From Oryzias latipes (Eukaryota; Chordata; Actinopteri; Beloniformes; Adrianichthyidae): a stretch of 64,000 nt of DNA. Positions 27,849 to 40,306 of the stretch are shown piece by piece. Numbering within the stretch: the stretch's first letter is position 1; every line of letters starts with the position of its first letter. A model generated the notes under the pieces. That model was not told the origin of the DNA. It saw nothing but the letters and a program-made list of their open reading frames with translations, and did no database searches. Made by a program: the position numbers and the translations under genes. The stretch spans positions 2,376,985-2,440,984 of the forward strand of contig NC_019870.2 in the NCBI RefSeq assembly GCF_002234675.1. Reading direction: 5' to 3'.

Positions 27849-30800
27849 CTACGACTTCCCGGCTTTGGCGGCTTTGTTTCTGCCTCTGGTGTAGCGGAAG
27901 CTCTTCAGCGGATTCCTGCTCGGGTCGTTCTTCTGGCAGAGACAAAAAGCAGAGAAACTCGGGACATGAGGAGGAAGAGGAGGATGGCAGAAAAACACTC
28001 GGAATGAAACACAAAGGCAGCTTTTTTCAGAAGATGTGGGCCTAAAATTGTATGAACTGAGTTAGCGCGGCGAGCTTGCAAAGTGGCGCTTCCCTATGGC
28101 GTGTACTTCTTTTTTCTAAACCAGAATATTGTGTGAAATTAATACAGGAGTCGTTTGGCTCAATCTGAACTAAATGACAAAATAAACATATTAGGAATGT
28201 GGGCGTGGTTAACAAAAAACGTCCGTTGCTAGGGAAATCCAAAAATTTACTTTTACCGATTCTTCCAAAAATGACATCGACCTGTTTGTCACTCCCCATC
28301 GACCATAAAATTAAATGGTTGCTATGGAGATAAACCATCAGAAAAGCCGCCATTTTGAAAAAAGGGTTAATTTCAAATATATTTGTGAAATGCAGTTGCG
28401 ACCAGGGTGTTAGGGGCAGAAGGGTAGAGTGAGGGCGGCAGGGGCAGGTAGCGCCATACTACCCTGCTCACGGCTTTAAGTGTTTTTTTTAAATAATTTT
28501 TTCATTCCGATAAATGTTATTAGACGCTTTCATGTTCAGCAGAGTCCCTAAAACAGTCTTAGCTCCGCCCACCTGAACATCTGAAGCCTCAGACTCACCT
28601 TGAAGCTGCTCCTCGCCACTCCTTCCGCCGGGGGTTTGACCCTCCACCGTTTCCTCCTGCCCGACAGCGGGTTGACCACGCCTCTCAGCGTCTGGGGAAC
28701 TGGAAAGGAGCGCATGATGTTTAAGAGGCGGAAGCCGATCTCCCACTGCGGGAAGCCGTTTCTACAACGACGGGCCTCTTTCTTATAGCAGAGTTTACTG
28801 GGAACGTCGCTTTGAGGAAACAAACTTGTACAAAACGGACGGATAGTTCATCTGAAAGATCTGTGGAAGGTTCAGAACGGCTGAAGAACTGATGAAGATG
28901 AGGGCGTCTTACTCAGATAGTCGGGGATGTTCTTCATGTGCGGCTTCACCACGGCGGGGTGGAGGTCTTTGTCGTGTCTCAGCAGCTGCAGATCTCTCGG
29001 GTTGTCGTCGAAGTACGTCTGTGAAACAGAAGCTTCTGATCAGCTCCTCCTGCATCCTCATCCTCATCCTCATCAGAGTGTCAGACCTTCAGCTTCTCCG
29101 AGTTGAGCAGCTCCTGCTTGATCTCCTTCAGCCTGGCCTCCCTCACCGCCTGCTTGGTCACGGCGCGCATGGCGTCCTGCAAACACGGCCGCGTCAGCGC
29201 TGGCGGGGAAAAGGGCTGCGAAGCTGCTCGTGTGGCAGAAAGGAGGCGGAGCTCACCCTGCAGCGGTACCGGAAGCCCTCGATCTCCTCCATCCTGAACT
29301 GATACGGCTTCAGGACCGACTCTGCGTTATCTGAGAGAACCGGGAGACGTTTGTGGTTCAGAGAAAGACTCGTTTTCACATTCTCTGTGTCCAAACTCAA
29401 ACTTTCAGATCTGAAGACGTTTGGGTTATGAAGTTTAACCAACAAAAAAAACCTCAAAACCGTTCAGAAGATCAAGCAAACCTTCACTGATAAACTACAG
29501 CTGTCCTTCCAGATGTCATTATAAAACTCTAAACACCAGAGAGCGTCCAGACTGACAGACGCTGAGCCACAGCAGCTCACCTGTGCTCAGAGCCTCCTCC
29601 ACCTCTACTAGCAGGGGGAGCTCTGTGTGTGAAATGAAGGACAGCGCTGTGCCCTGGTTGTCCGCCCTCGCCGTTCTGCAAAAGCCGGGAAAAAAAGCCG
29701 TCATGAAAGAAAGAACATGGACAGGGAGATCAAAGAGCCCACTCCGGCGGCAGGTACCTGCCGACTCGATGGATGTACGACTCCACCGTCGTGGGGAAGT
29801 CAAAGTTAATGACATTGGCAACGTTCTGGAAGTCCACGCCTCTGGAGACTCCAAACTCCTTATCTTTTGCTCTTAAAAGGAAAAAAAAGGTCATGATTCA
29901 AAAGCTCCACAAACCCAGGAGACAATCCTCATCGGAGATCAGAGACTTCCTGGTGTGTTTGACTCCAACAAAAAACAAAAAACCTTAGAGATCCTGCAGT
30001 TCCAACAGCAGAGGGGCTTTGAACCAACAGCCTTAAGACGTTTATGAAGCAGTAATCCTGATGGAAAAACTGACAGATTGAACAGACGCAGCTCACTCAA
30101 ACCACCAGCAGGGGGCAGTCACAGAACACCAGGACGACAGAACCTAATGCTTGAGTTCTTTTATTATTGGGAACTAGTTAAAAGACAAACTATTTTACTA
30201 AACTGTAAAGAAGAAAAAACGAACTTTAAAATGTATAAAACACATGGAATCACGGTGGGTTCAGTTGAACACAAAATAGCTTTATATGCAGATGATGTGA
30301 TTGTGTTTCTCTCTCAATTAAGAAAATCAATACCTTCTTTAATGGAAATAATCAGAAAATATGGTGATGTCTCTGGATACAGGGTTAACCAAACAAAATC
30401 CTCTATTTTATTACTTAATGAAGAAGAAAGAAAAAATCCAACTTCTGAAATTATCCAATTTAATGTAGTTGACAATTTCAAATATCTGGGAATTAACATC
30501 AGACCAAGACTAGAACAGGTAGTAGAATCAAATTATGATCCTATAATGGAAAAGATAAACAGCTCCATAGAGAAATGGATGACACTACCAATTTCAATAA
30601 TGGGAAGAATAAATATATTAAAGATGAGTGTACTCCCAAAACTGATTTATCTTTTTCAAAACATACCCCTGCCACCACCTCTAGACTTATTTTCAAAACT
30701 AAAGAAACTTTTCGCCAGGTTTATATGGAACAACAAAAAACCAAGACTCCGTCTGACGTTACTATATCTTCCCTTTGACAGAGGAGGACTAAAAAGTCCA

Positions 30801-33800
30801 AACATTGAATGGTACCACTGGGCTGCACAGATTAGATCTATAATGTTTCATTTTACAGTCAAAAATACACCTCATTGGGTTGAAATGGAATCCCATGATC
30901 TAAAGCTGCCCCTCCCATTATTTCTTAACTCAAACACCTCAAAAAAGCTGCGCAAAGAGACAAAGAACCCAATTCTTAAACACATGATACACATATGGTT
31001 CAGAGTCTTAAATTACATGAACCAAACTCAACCATTATCACAATACAGCCCAATTTGGGGGAACAAGTTCTTCACCCCAGGTAGAGCGGATGCCACCTTT
31101 AAAATATGGGCAGCAAAGGGTCTTTCCGCCATCCGGGACTTATATTCTCCAGATTCTGATATCATGATGTCATTTGAAGAATTAAAAAATAAATATGAGT
31201 CAAGCAAAAAACATTTTTATAAATTTCTCCAGGTCAGAAACTTTGTTAGGAAAGCACAGAAGACCCTCAACAAACCACCAAGCTCAATTTTAGAAAAGTT
31301 CATGGTGAGAGACAGTTCCAAAAAAGGTGCCATTTCTGAGTTTTATAATCTGTTTTTGTCTAATTCAAATGAAAGTTCACAATACAAAGTAAATGCTTGG
31401 AAAGAAGATCTCCAGAAACAAATTACAACTGAGGAATGGGAGGCTGCTTGTGCTGCAGCTCAAAAGGTGTCAATTAACTCGAGACTAAAATTAACACAAT
31501 ACAAATGGTTAATGCGTACATATGTAACACCAGCGGATTTAAATAAATATAACAGAAATATACCAGATGTTTGCTCCAAATGTATGGAAATGAAAGGAAC
31601 ATTCTTCCACTGTACTTGGGAATGCAAATGTATACAAACTTTTTGGGAAGGGGTGAAAGTCACAATAGAGAAAATTACTTTAAAACAGATCCCACTGGAG
31701 CCAAAGCTTTTCTTATTAGGTATATTTCCTAAAATACATCACTACAACAAAGATGAGAGGGCATTTATAAATCTCAGCTTGATTCATGCTAAAATGTGTA
31801 TTGCTAAACGCTGGAAAAACACTCACAGTCCAAGCATAAACCAATGGTTCCAACAAATGCTGTCAGGGGTCCCTTTAGAAAGAATTACATATATTTTGAA
31901 AGACAAAGTAGAAGAATTTGAAAATATATGGCAACCTTTCATACACTTTGTAAAGAATATGGATCCTCTGGAATAGAATGTTGATTGTTAATTTGGATGG
32001 TACGCAGACCTCTGTTTTTTTATTTTTATTTATTATTTTTTCTTCTCTTAATTTTAAGTGTGTTAAGGTTATATTCTTCATTTTGTCAATATCCAAGGAG
32101 AGGCACTCTTGTTATTGGGGGGGGTTAAAAAAAGACTGTGAATAAGAGAAAGCATTACCTAAAAACTGTTGATAAAGTTGTAATTTTTGTAATGGCTGAC
32201 TCAAGTGAAATTTGTAATTGTAAATTGTGTTTATGTATTTTTTTTATGACTTTGAAAATTCAATAAAAAGAATGTGGCAAAAAAAAAAATGTATAAAACA
32301 CCTTAAATTTAGAAAAAACATCAAACTAAAAAAGCAGAGTTAATCATGAGTTAAATTCTAATTAAACTTGAGTTAATCCCAAATTAAGTGCGAGTTGACC
32401 TCAGGGTGAATCCACTTTGATTTCCAGTTATACCTGAGTTAAACCCAACTTGATCCTAAATCAATCCTGATTTGATCTTAAATTAACTTGAGTTCATTTT
32501 AAATTCATGTTGACTTAACAGAGTTAATTCTGAGTTAATCCAGAGTTGATCCTGAATTAATGTTGAAGTAATTCCGATTTAAACCCATTTAATCCTGAAT
32601 TAATCTGCAGCTAAACCAAAAATAATCCAGTGTTGAATCAAAATAAAACCTGAGTTCATCCATTAATTGCTCTTGAAGTCATTAATCCCAAAGTTAATCT
32701 TAAATTAAATTTTGGTTAATCTCAATTCAAACCTGAGTTAATCCTGCAATAGTCCAGATAAAACCCAGTTCAAACCTGAGTTAATCCGTCCTCAGAAATG
32801 AAGTCAGACTCACTTCCCTCCTTTGTCTGCGTTCTTCTTCTCCTTTCCTTTGGTCTGTGAGGAACCGGCCGGAGGGCTCAGACTCTGCTCGTCCGTGGCG
32901 ATGATGATGTCATAGAAGCCCTGGTTGAACTGGGTGATGATGTGACACCTGCGGCAGAGCGGAGAGATGCTTACTCAACGCTCCCTTCCCACCGTGCGAA
33001 TGGCGGCGGCGCCGCTCTCCTCACCTGGACTGGACGGGCAGCTCAGAATTGAGGACGCAGGCGGGGATGCTGAACTGCTCCAGGAAGAGCTTGAGGCGGT
33101 AGCTGCGGTCCACGGCGCCCACGAACAGCAGCGTCTTCCCGCGGACCAGCTGCAGCTTCAGCAGCGTGTAGACGAGCAGGAACTTGTCCTCCTCCTCGCA
33201 TTTGATGGTGTACTGCTGCAGCTGGCTGCTGTCGGGCAGCTGAGAGCCCTGCAGCTTCAGGACCACCTGAGGGGACACGGGTCCAGGTCAGAACAGAACC
33301 GGGGAGGTCCGGTCACGACTGAATCCCAGAAAACGCGTTTCAGAGTAGATGCAGGTGCAGCGCCCCCTTGTGCTTCTGCTCAGACATTTTCTCCTCCGTT
33401 CATCAAACCAAAGGTGGATGATTGACACCTCAGTGGAAAAAGTGGGCGGTTCTTTCCTGACCTCCAGCTGCCTGCTATGTTTTTGTCGGAGTGATCATCA
33501 TTGTACACACAGGATCTGCAGTCTTCTGACCGCCATCAGAAAAAAAGAAAACGTTTTTTTAAAGCGAGACCTCTTTTCCAGACATTTCCTCTGAATGCTC
33601 AGCCTTGACATTTGAAGGAGTTGACCGTTCCGATTCGACTACAAGCATTTAGGAAGCTGTTCAGAAAAAGCTCCAGAGAAGAACCTCTGAACGTTATCTG
33701 AGAACAACGTTATCTCCTGGACCAGCAGCTTCCAACGGACCAGGAAGTTCAACAGGGCAGCTTACGGGGTTGTGCAGCAGCAGTTCCTTCAGAGCCTGGA

Positions 33801-36800
33801 CGTCCTCCGTGAAGGTGGCCGACATCAGGAAGGACTGGTAGATCTTTGGCAGGTGGCTGGAGAGCAAAAAATTCACGAATTGAAGGTCAAATACGGAGAA
33901 ATCCTCTCCTGACCAAACAGGAAAAACTATCTGTTCTCTGAAGAACGGAACAATAAAGTTCAGTTCAAACATATTAGTATGAGAGCATTCAGCAGACCAT
34001 AATAATCACTGACTGGCTGCCATGACAACGTGACCTCAAAGAAACAGCTGGAGCAACAATGACCTCCTCTTTAAAGCTCACACATCTCAGAACCGGTTTT
34101 GTTCTTCACACAGGTCAGAACCGGTTCCGTCACGGTGGGTTTGTCCTTCATCTTCTCAGCAAAAGCCTCAGCAGAACGTGACAAACACCAGAACTTCTCA
34201 CCACAACAAGCTCTTGAGGTCGGCCTCGAAGCCGAACGAGAAGATCAGGTCAGCCTCGTCCACAACCAGGACCTCCAGGGAGGCCTGCAGGTCCAGGTTG
34301 TGCGCGTTGATGTGGGCGAGCACGCGGGCCGGCGTCCCCACCACCACGTCGGGCTTCTCCATCAGGATGGGCCTGTCCACAGACAAGATCAGCTGGATTT
34401 GGTCTAAGCTGTTCTGCAGAACCGGGTCCGCCTCCCACCCTTGACGGGCAGAAACCGACCTCTGAGAGGAGACGTCCGCCTTGCTGGAGATGTCGGCCAC
34501 GCGGACGTCTCTGGAGCAGAAGGATGTCAGCTGCCTCATCATGGTCTGAACCTGCTGGCCCAGTTCTTTGGTTGGAACCAGGACCAGCACCCGGACCGCC
34601 TGCTCCCGCACGCTCTGAGGGAAGAGGAACGAAAGCGACGGGGTGAGGAAACGCCCGAGGTTTTCCTTCCATCAAACGGCTTGGCGCCACTCTTTGGAAA
34701 AAGTGACATTTGCCGATTTTCAGATTCACAGGAACTTAAATTTAATGACCCCGTACCCACATACAAATTGAAAATCTTCCTAGAAATTTTGATCCATCAC
34801 CTCCGACCTCATTGGGAAGCTACTCTGGGGAAAAAACTGTTGGCATTTCGAACAAAGTTAGCGCGGCGAGCTAGCAAAGGTAGCATTTCACCGCTGCTGG
34901 CACAGGGAAATGCTAACTTTAACTGGAATATTGTTAAAATAAAAAGCTGAACAAAACAATATGAACATATTAGGAATGTGGGCGTGGCTAACAAAACCTC
35001 CGTCGCCAAGGGAAATCAAAAAATTTACTTTTCCAGATTCTTATAAAAATTATATCAACCAGTTCAGGGCTCCAGACTAACTTTTTTCACTAGGAGCACA
35101 GTGGCCCCTAACTGAAAAATTTAGGGGCGCAACCAGAAAATTTAGGGGCGCATACCGTAAATCAACATTATAACCAAATCTACTAATTTCCACTGTATTA
35201 CTAATAAATACTTTAATAATAGATGCAGAAATTACAATGTGCTGTTTCAAATGCAGTGTCACATTTTAATCTGCACTTTTGAAGATGCAGCAACAAGGTA
35301 AACTGACAGCACCATCGCTGTCATGACAGTACAAATAAGTAAAGAAAACGGATGGAAATTTATCTTTGTGACACCAAATAGGTGCAGCCAAGATGCACAA
35401 TAAGCGTGTTTGAGATCACCCAGGTGGACTCAACGCTGCGCAGATCACCTGGTGTGTGACATATATTTTTGTTTTTGCTCCAACATCAACTGTCAATCAT
35501 CGCAAAAATATCGCGAGAAAGGGGTGGGAGCAAGGGGCAAACCTACCCGGACACAGCTGGAAACTAGAGACTACAAAACAATGCATTATGGGACATGTGT
35601 CCTGATGGTTTTTGTAGTGGAGTGATTAATTAAAATAATTTAAAATACCAATTCATTAAAAAAGGCTACATACATTACAAAACATTAAAATAATCATAAA
35701 ATATGTAATAACACAGATCATACTAAGGGGGAGAAGAATATTAAAACTAAATTGAATGTTAAGGACAATTCCAATTTCCTGTCCTCCTTCAGTCTTGCTG
35801 CAGATTCGCCTTCATCTCACAGCCCCCCCCCCCCCCCCCGTCTCCCCAACGATCCAGGCGAGGTGCTGGTTCATCTCAAACACGTCTATCGTTGCATTTT
35901 CCCCACGTATTTTCAGTGTGTCTAAAACTAATGTTTTTGCGTGTTTAAAGTTCAAGCCCCGTTAGCTGTCACGCATGTACGCGTGGGACATTTATTCTCA
36001 GCTGACCCGACTCCCGCGGGAGCGGTGTGCTGCCGTAACGGCCGTGCATAAACCGTTTGATGCGCCGCCATAACCAAAACCTAAACCTTCCTCCGGGTCT
36101 GTGAGACCCAGAGAAAAGTTCAGGACGGACTGCATGTATGTAGAAAATCACGAGCGAATAAATACGTTCAAAAGGAAAGTAAGGAACTTCTTAATGTGGT
36201 CCGGGGAGGGAGGGGGCTGTCAGGTGTCCTGCTTGCAAAACCCTGTCATTGTCACGCCCCCAAGAGTCATATACCCCACTGTGATTGGTTGGTCAGCTCC
36301 GCGCACGACAATGAAAAAGTGTCATTCATACAAACTGGCGGGCTGCAGTAACATTAAACCTTCATATTAAGGCGGGGACCGCAAAATATCATCTTGGGGG
36401 CCGCAAATAGCCTGCGGCCGCGAGTTTGAGACCCCTGCTGTACACTCTGGCACTGGTACACTAGCTGCAGGTCGGAAGAACGAATCAATAGTTTGCTTAC
36501 CCATAGTTCAGACGCACATATCAGGTTGTGATATTTGTCTCAGTTTCCTTCCCACAGATGTTTACGCGCGCTCGATTATCTCTAGGCCCCTCCCCCTCCA
36601 CGCATTTTAGCCACTTACAGTGGCTTTCCCTATTCTTCTCACACGCAGTGGCCGCCTCACACACAGGCATCACTCGAGAGTATACGTGCTCGCGTTTCAT
36701 GAGTATGTGCGCGAGTGTGTGTGTCTGCCTGCGTCCGTGTGGCTTGCGTCTCATTGATTATTTCATTGATCATTGACGTGCCCCTTCCACGTTTAATGTA

Positions 36801-39138
36801 TAAAAAAATACGGAGGGTGGGGGAGGCAAATTTACTGGTCGCACATGTGCGACTGGATGTAAAATTCAGTCGCACACTCTCAAATTTTGGTCGCAAAATG
36901 CAACCAATTGCTCGCAGTCTGGAGCCCTGAAGTTTATCGCTTCCAGACGACCAAAACGTAAAATGGTTGCTATAGAAATAAACCAAAAGAAAAGCCCCCC
37001 AAGGCGAGGAAAGAGGGGGTAATGGGGGCGTAGCGCCTGCAAGCCACAGGATGTCACGAACGGCTTTAATTTATACAACATACATTTCACTCTTTCATAT
37101 GTTTTCTTGACATTTTCCTTATAATTTTTAAATTTTCCTGTTAACCGTTTGTGGGAAAGTGTTTTAAATATTTTGTGGTTTTCATGTTTTTTGCATTCAT
37201 GATGTTTTTGTGGACGATGTAGCGAACAGCCGGTGACGGGGACGAGTCGGCAGGTGTTTCCGATTCTGCACCCCATTCTCATTTTCACCTGTTTGGAGGT
37301 CAGGATGTGCTGGATGATGGGAACGGCGTAGGCGGCGGTTTTCCCAGATCCGGTCCGAGCTCGAGCCAGAAGGTCCTTCCCCTCCAGAGCCAGAGGAATG
37401 GCTTTCTCCTGGATCAGGGTGGGCTGAGACCAGCCCAGGTCTGCAACCGCCTGTGGAGCAGCAGAGGGAGTCATGAGGACAGAAAACCTTCTGATGAAAC
37501 AAGTCGTCTTTAAAAGTCAAAGTCTGGCGACGAGCAGAAAACTTCAGCTTTCTGACTATTTGATCGTCTCTTTGTCCAAATGAATCGGCGTTTCACTAAA
37601 ACACAGTTTTTTCAGGAATTTTTCTAATGTACAGTTTGATTTAAAGGTGTTTGTGCAAAAATACGGATCATTTCTTGATATTGAACCAATAAAATAAAAT
37701 AGAAAACTTTTTACATCTGAGTTAAAATACTTTAATTTTGTTTAAAACTTAAACCTAAAAACATCAAATAACAATATGACAATATTTATGTTAGGACATT
37801 ACTTAAAGTTAACTGAACATGCATCAGGTTCACCAACACTGACGTCTTCCTGGAGACTAAATTTTTTATTTCAGTATTGTGAAACAATAAAAGATTGTTA
37901 AAGATTAAAACATATAACAACTCTGTAAAAATCGTGACTTCAAAGCCTGAATGAACCAACGCTAAAACATTTTTCACAAAAAAAAAAACCTCATATTTTG
38001 ACCAAAAAGAATATTATAACCCAAATTTATGTCCCAACAAATATGGATTTTATAAAAAATAATCTCCTTAAAACTATTTGAAATTCATGTAAATGTATAT
38101 CTTAACATAAGGCACACGTGAAATTACAGATCACACAGTAAACATGGAGAACAATCAATAATTTAAAAAAAGAAACCACACGAAGAAATAGAAATATGTA
38201 GGAAAATAGTTTTTTTAAAAAGAAATAAATTACAATATACACTAACGCAAAAAATTGCCTTTAATAACGCTGATTGCATATCATTTTGGACTCTTTATTA
38301 GGATGTTATCACAACAACAATGTTTCCTTTTACTAGTGAAACAGTCACTGAAGCAGCAAGATAGGATATAAACTACAAACATGGAGGAGCAGCAGCAGAA
38401 CTCCAGAAAAACTAGTTCCAGTTCCCCAATATCTACTGAATGAGTAAACAAAAGTAAATTAAATCAACCGAGTAACTATTCAAGCATCCAACAAACAGAA
38501 ACAGTCTAAACAAGTCACACAAGGAACGCAGAAAATACACAAACAGCTTCAGTTTAGTGGAATCTAGGGAGCCGGAAGTTGTCAGACAGAGTAACCGGAA
38601 GTAGCTAAATCAGCTGTTTGGTGAAGAGACAACTCTGTTGCGGATCCCATAAACGCATGTTTCTTACAAAAGTGGTCCCTTAAAAAGGATTTGAATTTAA
38701 TCTATATAAAGGTTTTACCGAATAACAATTCTCAATAAAATAAAATCTAATCGAACACGAGTTCCAAACTTTTTCTGCATTTTCTTTTGAACATTGGAGC
38801 GACTTAAAGTCACCGAGTGCCGCTAGTGATGCTTAAAACTAAACTAAAAATATTACTTGCGGAATAAAACGTATTTATAATTATTAATTTCACGAGTTTC
38901 TTCGTCATTTTGCCAAACAAACACGAGCCGAGGGGAGCTAGCAGCAGCAGCAGCACAGTCCTCGCCTCCTCGGGTTCTGTGGTTTCAAAACGATTCTACG
39001 GAGTTTTTCCGGAACCTGCTGGTTCGAGTTTCCGCTGGGTTCCAACAGAACCTGTTCCGAGTTCTCTGGAGGCACTCTTACCTTCAGCAGACGGTCGTCT
39101 AAACCCATTTCATGAAACTGCAGCCGCTCGCACGCCAT
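27849..39138 (-). CDS. ddx56: DEAD-box RNA helicase DDX56
   Basis: Fourteen exons on the minus strand, in transcript order: 39082-39138, 37289-37450, 34460-34614, 34202-34372, 33766-33856, 33025-33266, 32814-32948, 29758-29871, 29581-29675, 29257-29330, 29087-29176, 28913-29018, 28599-28699, 27849-27932. All phases close to 558 aa; human DDX56 is 547. Motifs in order are the Q-motif region (GWSQPTLIQ), motif I ARTGSGKT (50-57), PTKEL, GTP, DEAD (163-166), SAT (194-196), SRGVDF (347-352) and HRVGRTAR (372-379), then a basic tail. The ATG at 39138 sits in GAGATGG; no ATG lies upstream in frame nearby. DDX56 is a nucleolar ATP-dependent helicase of 60S ribosome assembly. The Lys-rich loop before motif V is where the family varies. 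Introns carry an L1, nested DNA elements and a tandem array. Confidence 0.95.
28041..28480. repeat. Dispersed repeat family E, copy 1
   Basis: In ddx56 intron 13. It shares GTTAGCGCGGCGAGC, AACATATTAGGAATGTGGGC, AAAAAATTTACTTTT-like and AAATGGTTGCTAT blocks with the split copy at 34850-35064 plus 36930-37066. It ends near CACGGCTTTAA, as that copy does. No coding capacity. Confidence 0.65.
30228..32301 (+). mobile_element. 5'-truncated L1/Tx1-type LINE with 16-bp target duplication
   Basis: Inside ddx56 intron 7, antisense to the gene. The body (30244-32285) is flanked by identical AAAATGTATAAAACAC copies at 30228-30243 and 32286-32301. It ends in AATAAA (32262) and an A tail. One frame stays open from the left junction to a stop at 31976, about 577 residues of ORF2. 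It has the reverse-transcriptase box YADD, a thumb-like region (NFKYLGINI) and a C-terminal C-x2-C-x8-H-x4-C zinc-like cluster near 31576-31625. The upstream endonuclease, the 5' part and ORF1 are missing. The perfect duplication and unbroken frame point to a recent insertion. Confidence 0.9.
32335..32792. repeat. Degenerate minisatellite, GAGTTAATCC units
   Basis: About 25-30 loose repeats of a 14-18 bp unit near CCTGAGTTAATCC or CCAAATTAATC. They fill the DNA between the L1 and ddx56 exon 7 and end 22 bp from that exon. Units are heavily diverged, so the array is old. Confidence 0.75.
34850..37066. repeat. Dispersed repeat family E, copy 2, split by a hAT-like insertion
   Basis: The left part (34850-35064) and right part (36930-37066) line up end to end with the unbroken copy at 28041-28480. 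The intervening 1.87 kb is absent there. This gives an empty-site comparison for the inserted element. Located in ddx56 intron 2. Confidence 0.7.
35065..36929. mobile_element. hAT-like non-autonomous element
   Basis: Left end CAGGGCTCCAGACT and right end AGTCTGGAGCCCTG form perfect 14-bp inverted ends typical of hAT elements. Subterminal phrases repeat, such as ATTTAGGGGCGCAACC on the left and GTCGCA on the right. The flanking 8-mers match only partly. The inside includes an 18-C run (35823-35840) and, at about 36371-36437, a fragment ending GAGTTTGAGACCCCTG that looks like the end of another hAT family. I saw no intact transposase frame. Confidence 0.7.
37451..39081 (-). other. ddx56 intron 1
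   Basis: AT-rich 1.6-kb intron. I see no repeats with clear ends, no conserved coding frame and no RNA gene. Only poly-A and poly-T rich stretches stand out. Confidence 0.6.
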
Positions 39139-40306
39139 CTCTGCTGCGTTCACGTGCGAGTCGCAAAATTATGACGTCATGACACCTTCAAACACCATCG
39201 GAAATGTTGGCATCGAGCGGAAAACTTGACATCTTTAAACAAGTCAAGTCAAAGCTTGACTTGTTTAAAGATACTTTACTTCAGTTTATTCTGTTTTTCA
39301 AGCACAAATTTACAAATTGTCTGGAGGTTTAAAGAAAGAAGAAACAATAGGTCAAGAAAATAAAAACCAACGTACAATGGCAATCATGTCATCATTACAC
39401 ATAATAAGTGTACAAACATATTCTCACTGTAGGTCCTCTCCTATGCTTTCATGTAAAATCTTAACTGTTCTCTCGTTTCACTGTTCTTCGGCTCTTTCAG
39501 AAGTTCAAGCTTTTTATACATTGTGTATTTATATTAATTCAGCTAATTTGCTATTTAAACAAAGTAAAATTGGCTCTTATTAAAGTCCTAAAAAAAGCAT
39601 GTTCGCGTCTTAAATGTCCTCAACTGCTGAATTTAAAAAAATAATCTGCAAATAAATTTAGAAGATTCTGTGGATGTCTCGCTGAGAGATAAAACACCGG
39701 CAGAAAAGTTTCAATTATTCTTCATATTCATTTAACTGTTTCATTTATTGGATTATTATTTTGTCCCCAATAATTTTCAGGATTTACAGAGAAGTGATGT
39801 GTTCCTTTAATGTCCAGCAGAGGGCGCCAAACACCACGCAAAGGCCACAGCTGTACACAAACCGCTGCTGCTTTACGCGCGCGCGCACCCCAGAAACTGC
39901 CCTCGCGCTTTTCCGCCACAGACACGTCCGTTCACGCGTAGCTTTACAAGTGGAGACTTGCGCGCGGAGTCACGCGCGACTCGTGGAGGTCTTGTTGTGA
40001 AGATGGAGATGCTGCGCCTGGAGGAGGAGGGAAAGGCGTCCGGGGGCGTGTGAGCGGCAGCAGCAGCCGCATCCTCCTCATCCTCATCCTTCTTCCTCCC
40101 AGGGAATCAACATGGCCGTGCAGCGGTTCCCGCACTGACACAATCATCCAGGTGAATATTTGAGAACGCCCCCAGCACTCGGAACTTTCCCCCCAGACAG
40201 AAGCCACAGGTCCGATTCTGTCCGCGGGCCCAAAAGAAATGTCCCTGCTGAGGTTCTGACCCAAACCTCGGGCTCTGAGCTGTTGGTTGCTTCTTATCCA
40301 GAACAA
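39139..40306. promoter_or_regulatory. Divergent spacer between ddx56 and dusp26
   Basis: The two coding starts face away from each other 1.17 kb apart. The ddx56 side holds a perfect 18-bp inverted repeat at 39231-39272. The dusp26 side from about 39830 is CpG-rich (GCGCGCGCGC at 39877). It is likely to hold the dusp26 start site and 5' UTR. CATCCAG|GTGAAT at 40150 and TTATCCAG at 40301 could be donor and acceptor of a small 5' UTR intron. I found no TATA box on either side. Confidence 0.5.
39231..39272. repeat. Perfect 18-bp inverted repeat upstream of ddx56
   Basis: Arms 39231-39248 (ATCTTTAAACAAGTCAAG) and 39255-39272 pair at all 18 positions around a 6-nt spacer. It sits 93 bp upstream of the ddx56 ATG, so in the promoter or the 5' UTR. 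Confidence 0.9.

Noticed and set aside
30078-30243. Left end of the long open frame that contains the L1
   Set aside because: The target duplication shows the L1 begins at 30244. The upstream codons are intron sequence read through by chance.
39139-39153. Upstream GTG-initiated extension of Ddx56
   Set aside because: The ATG at 39138 has good context and matches the human N-terminal length, so a non-ATG start is not needed.
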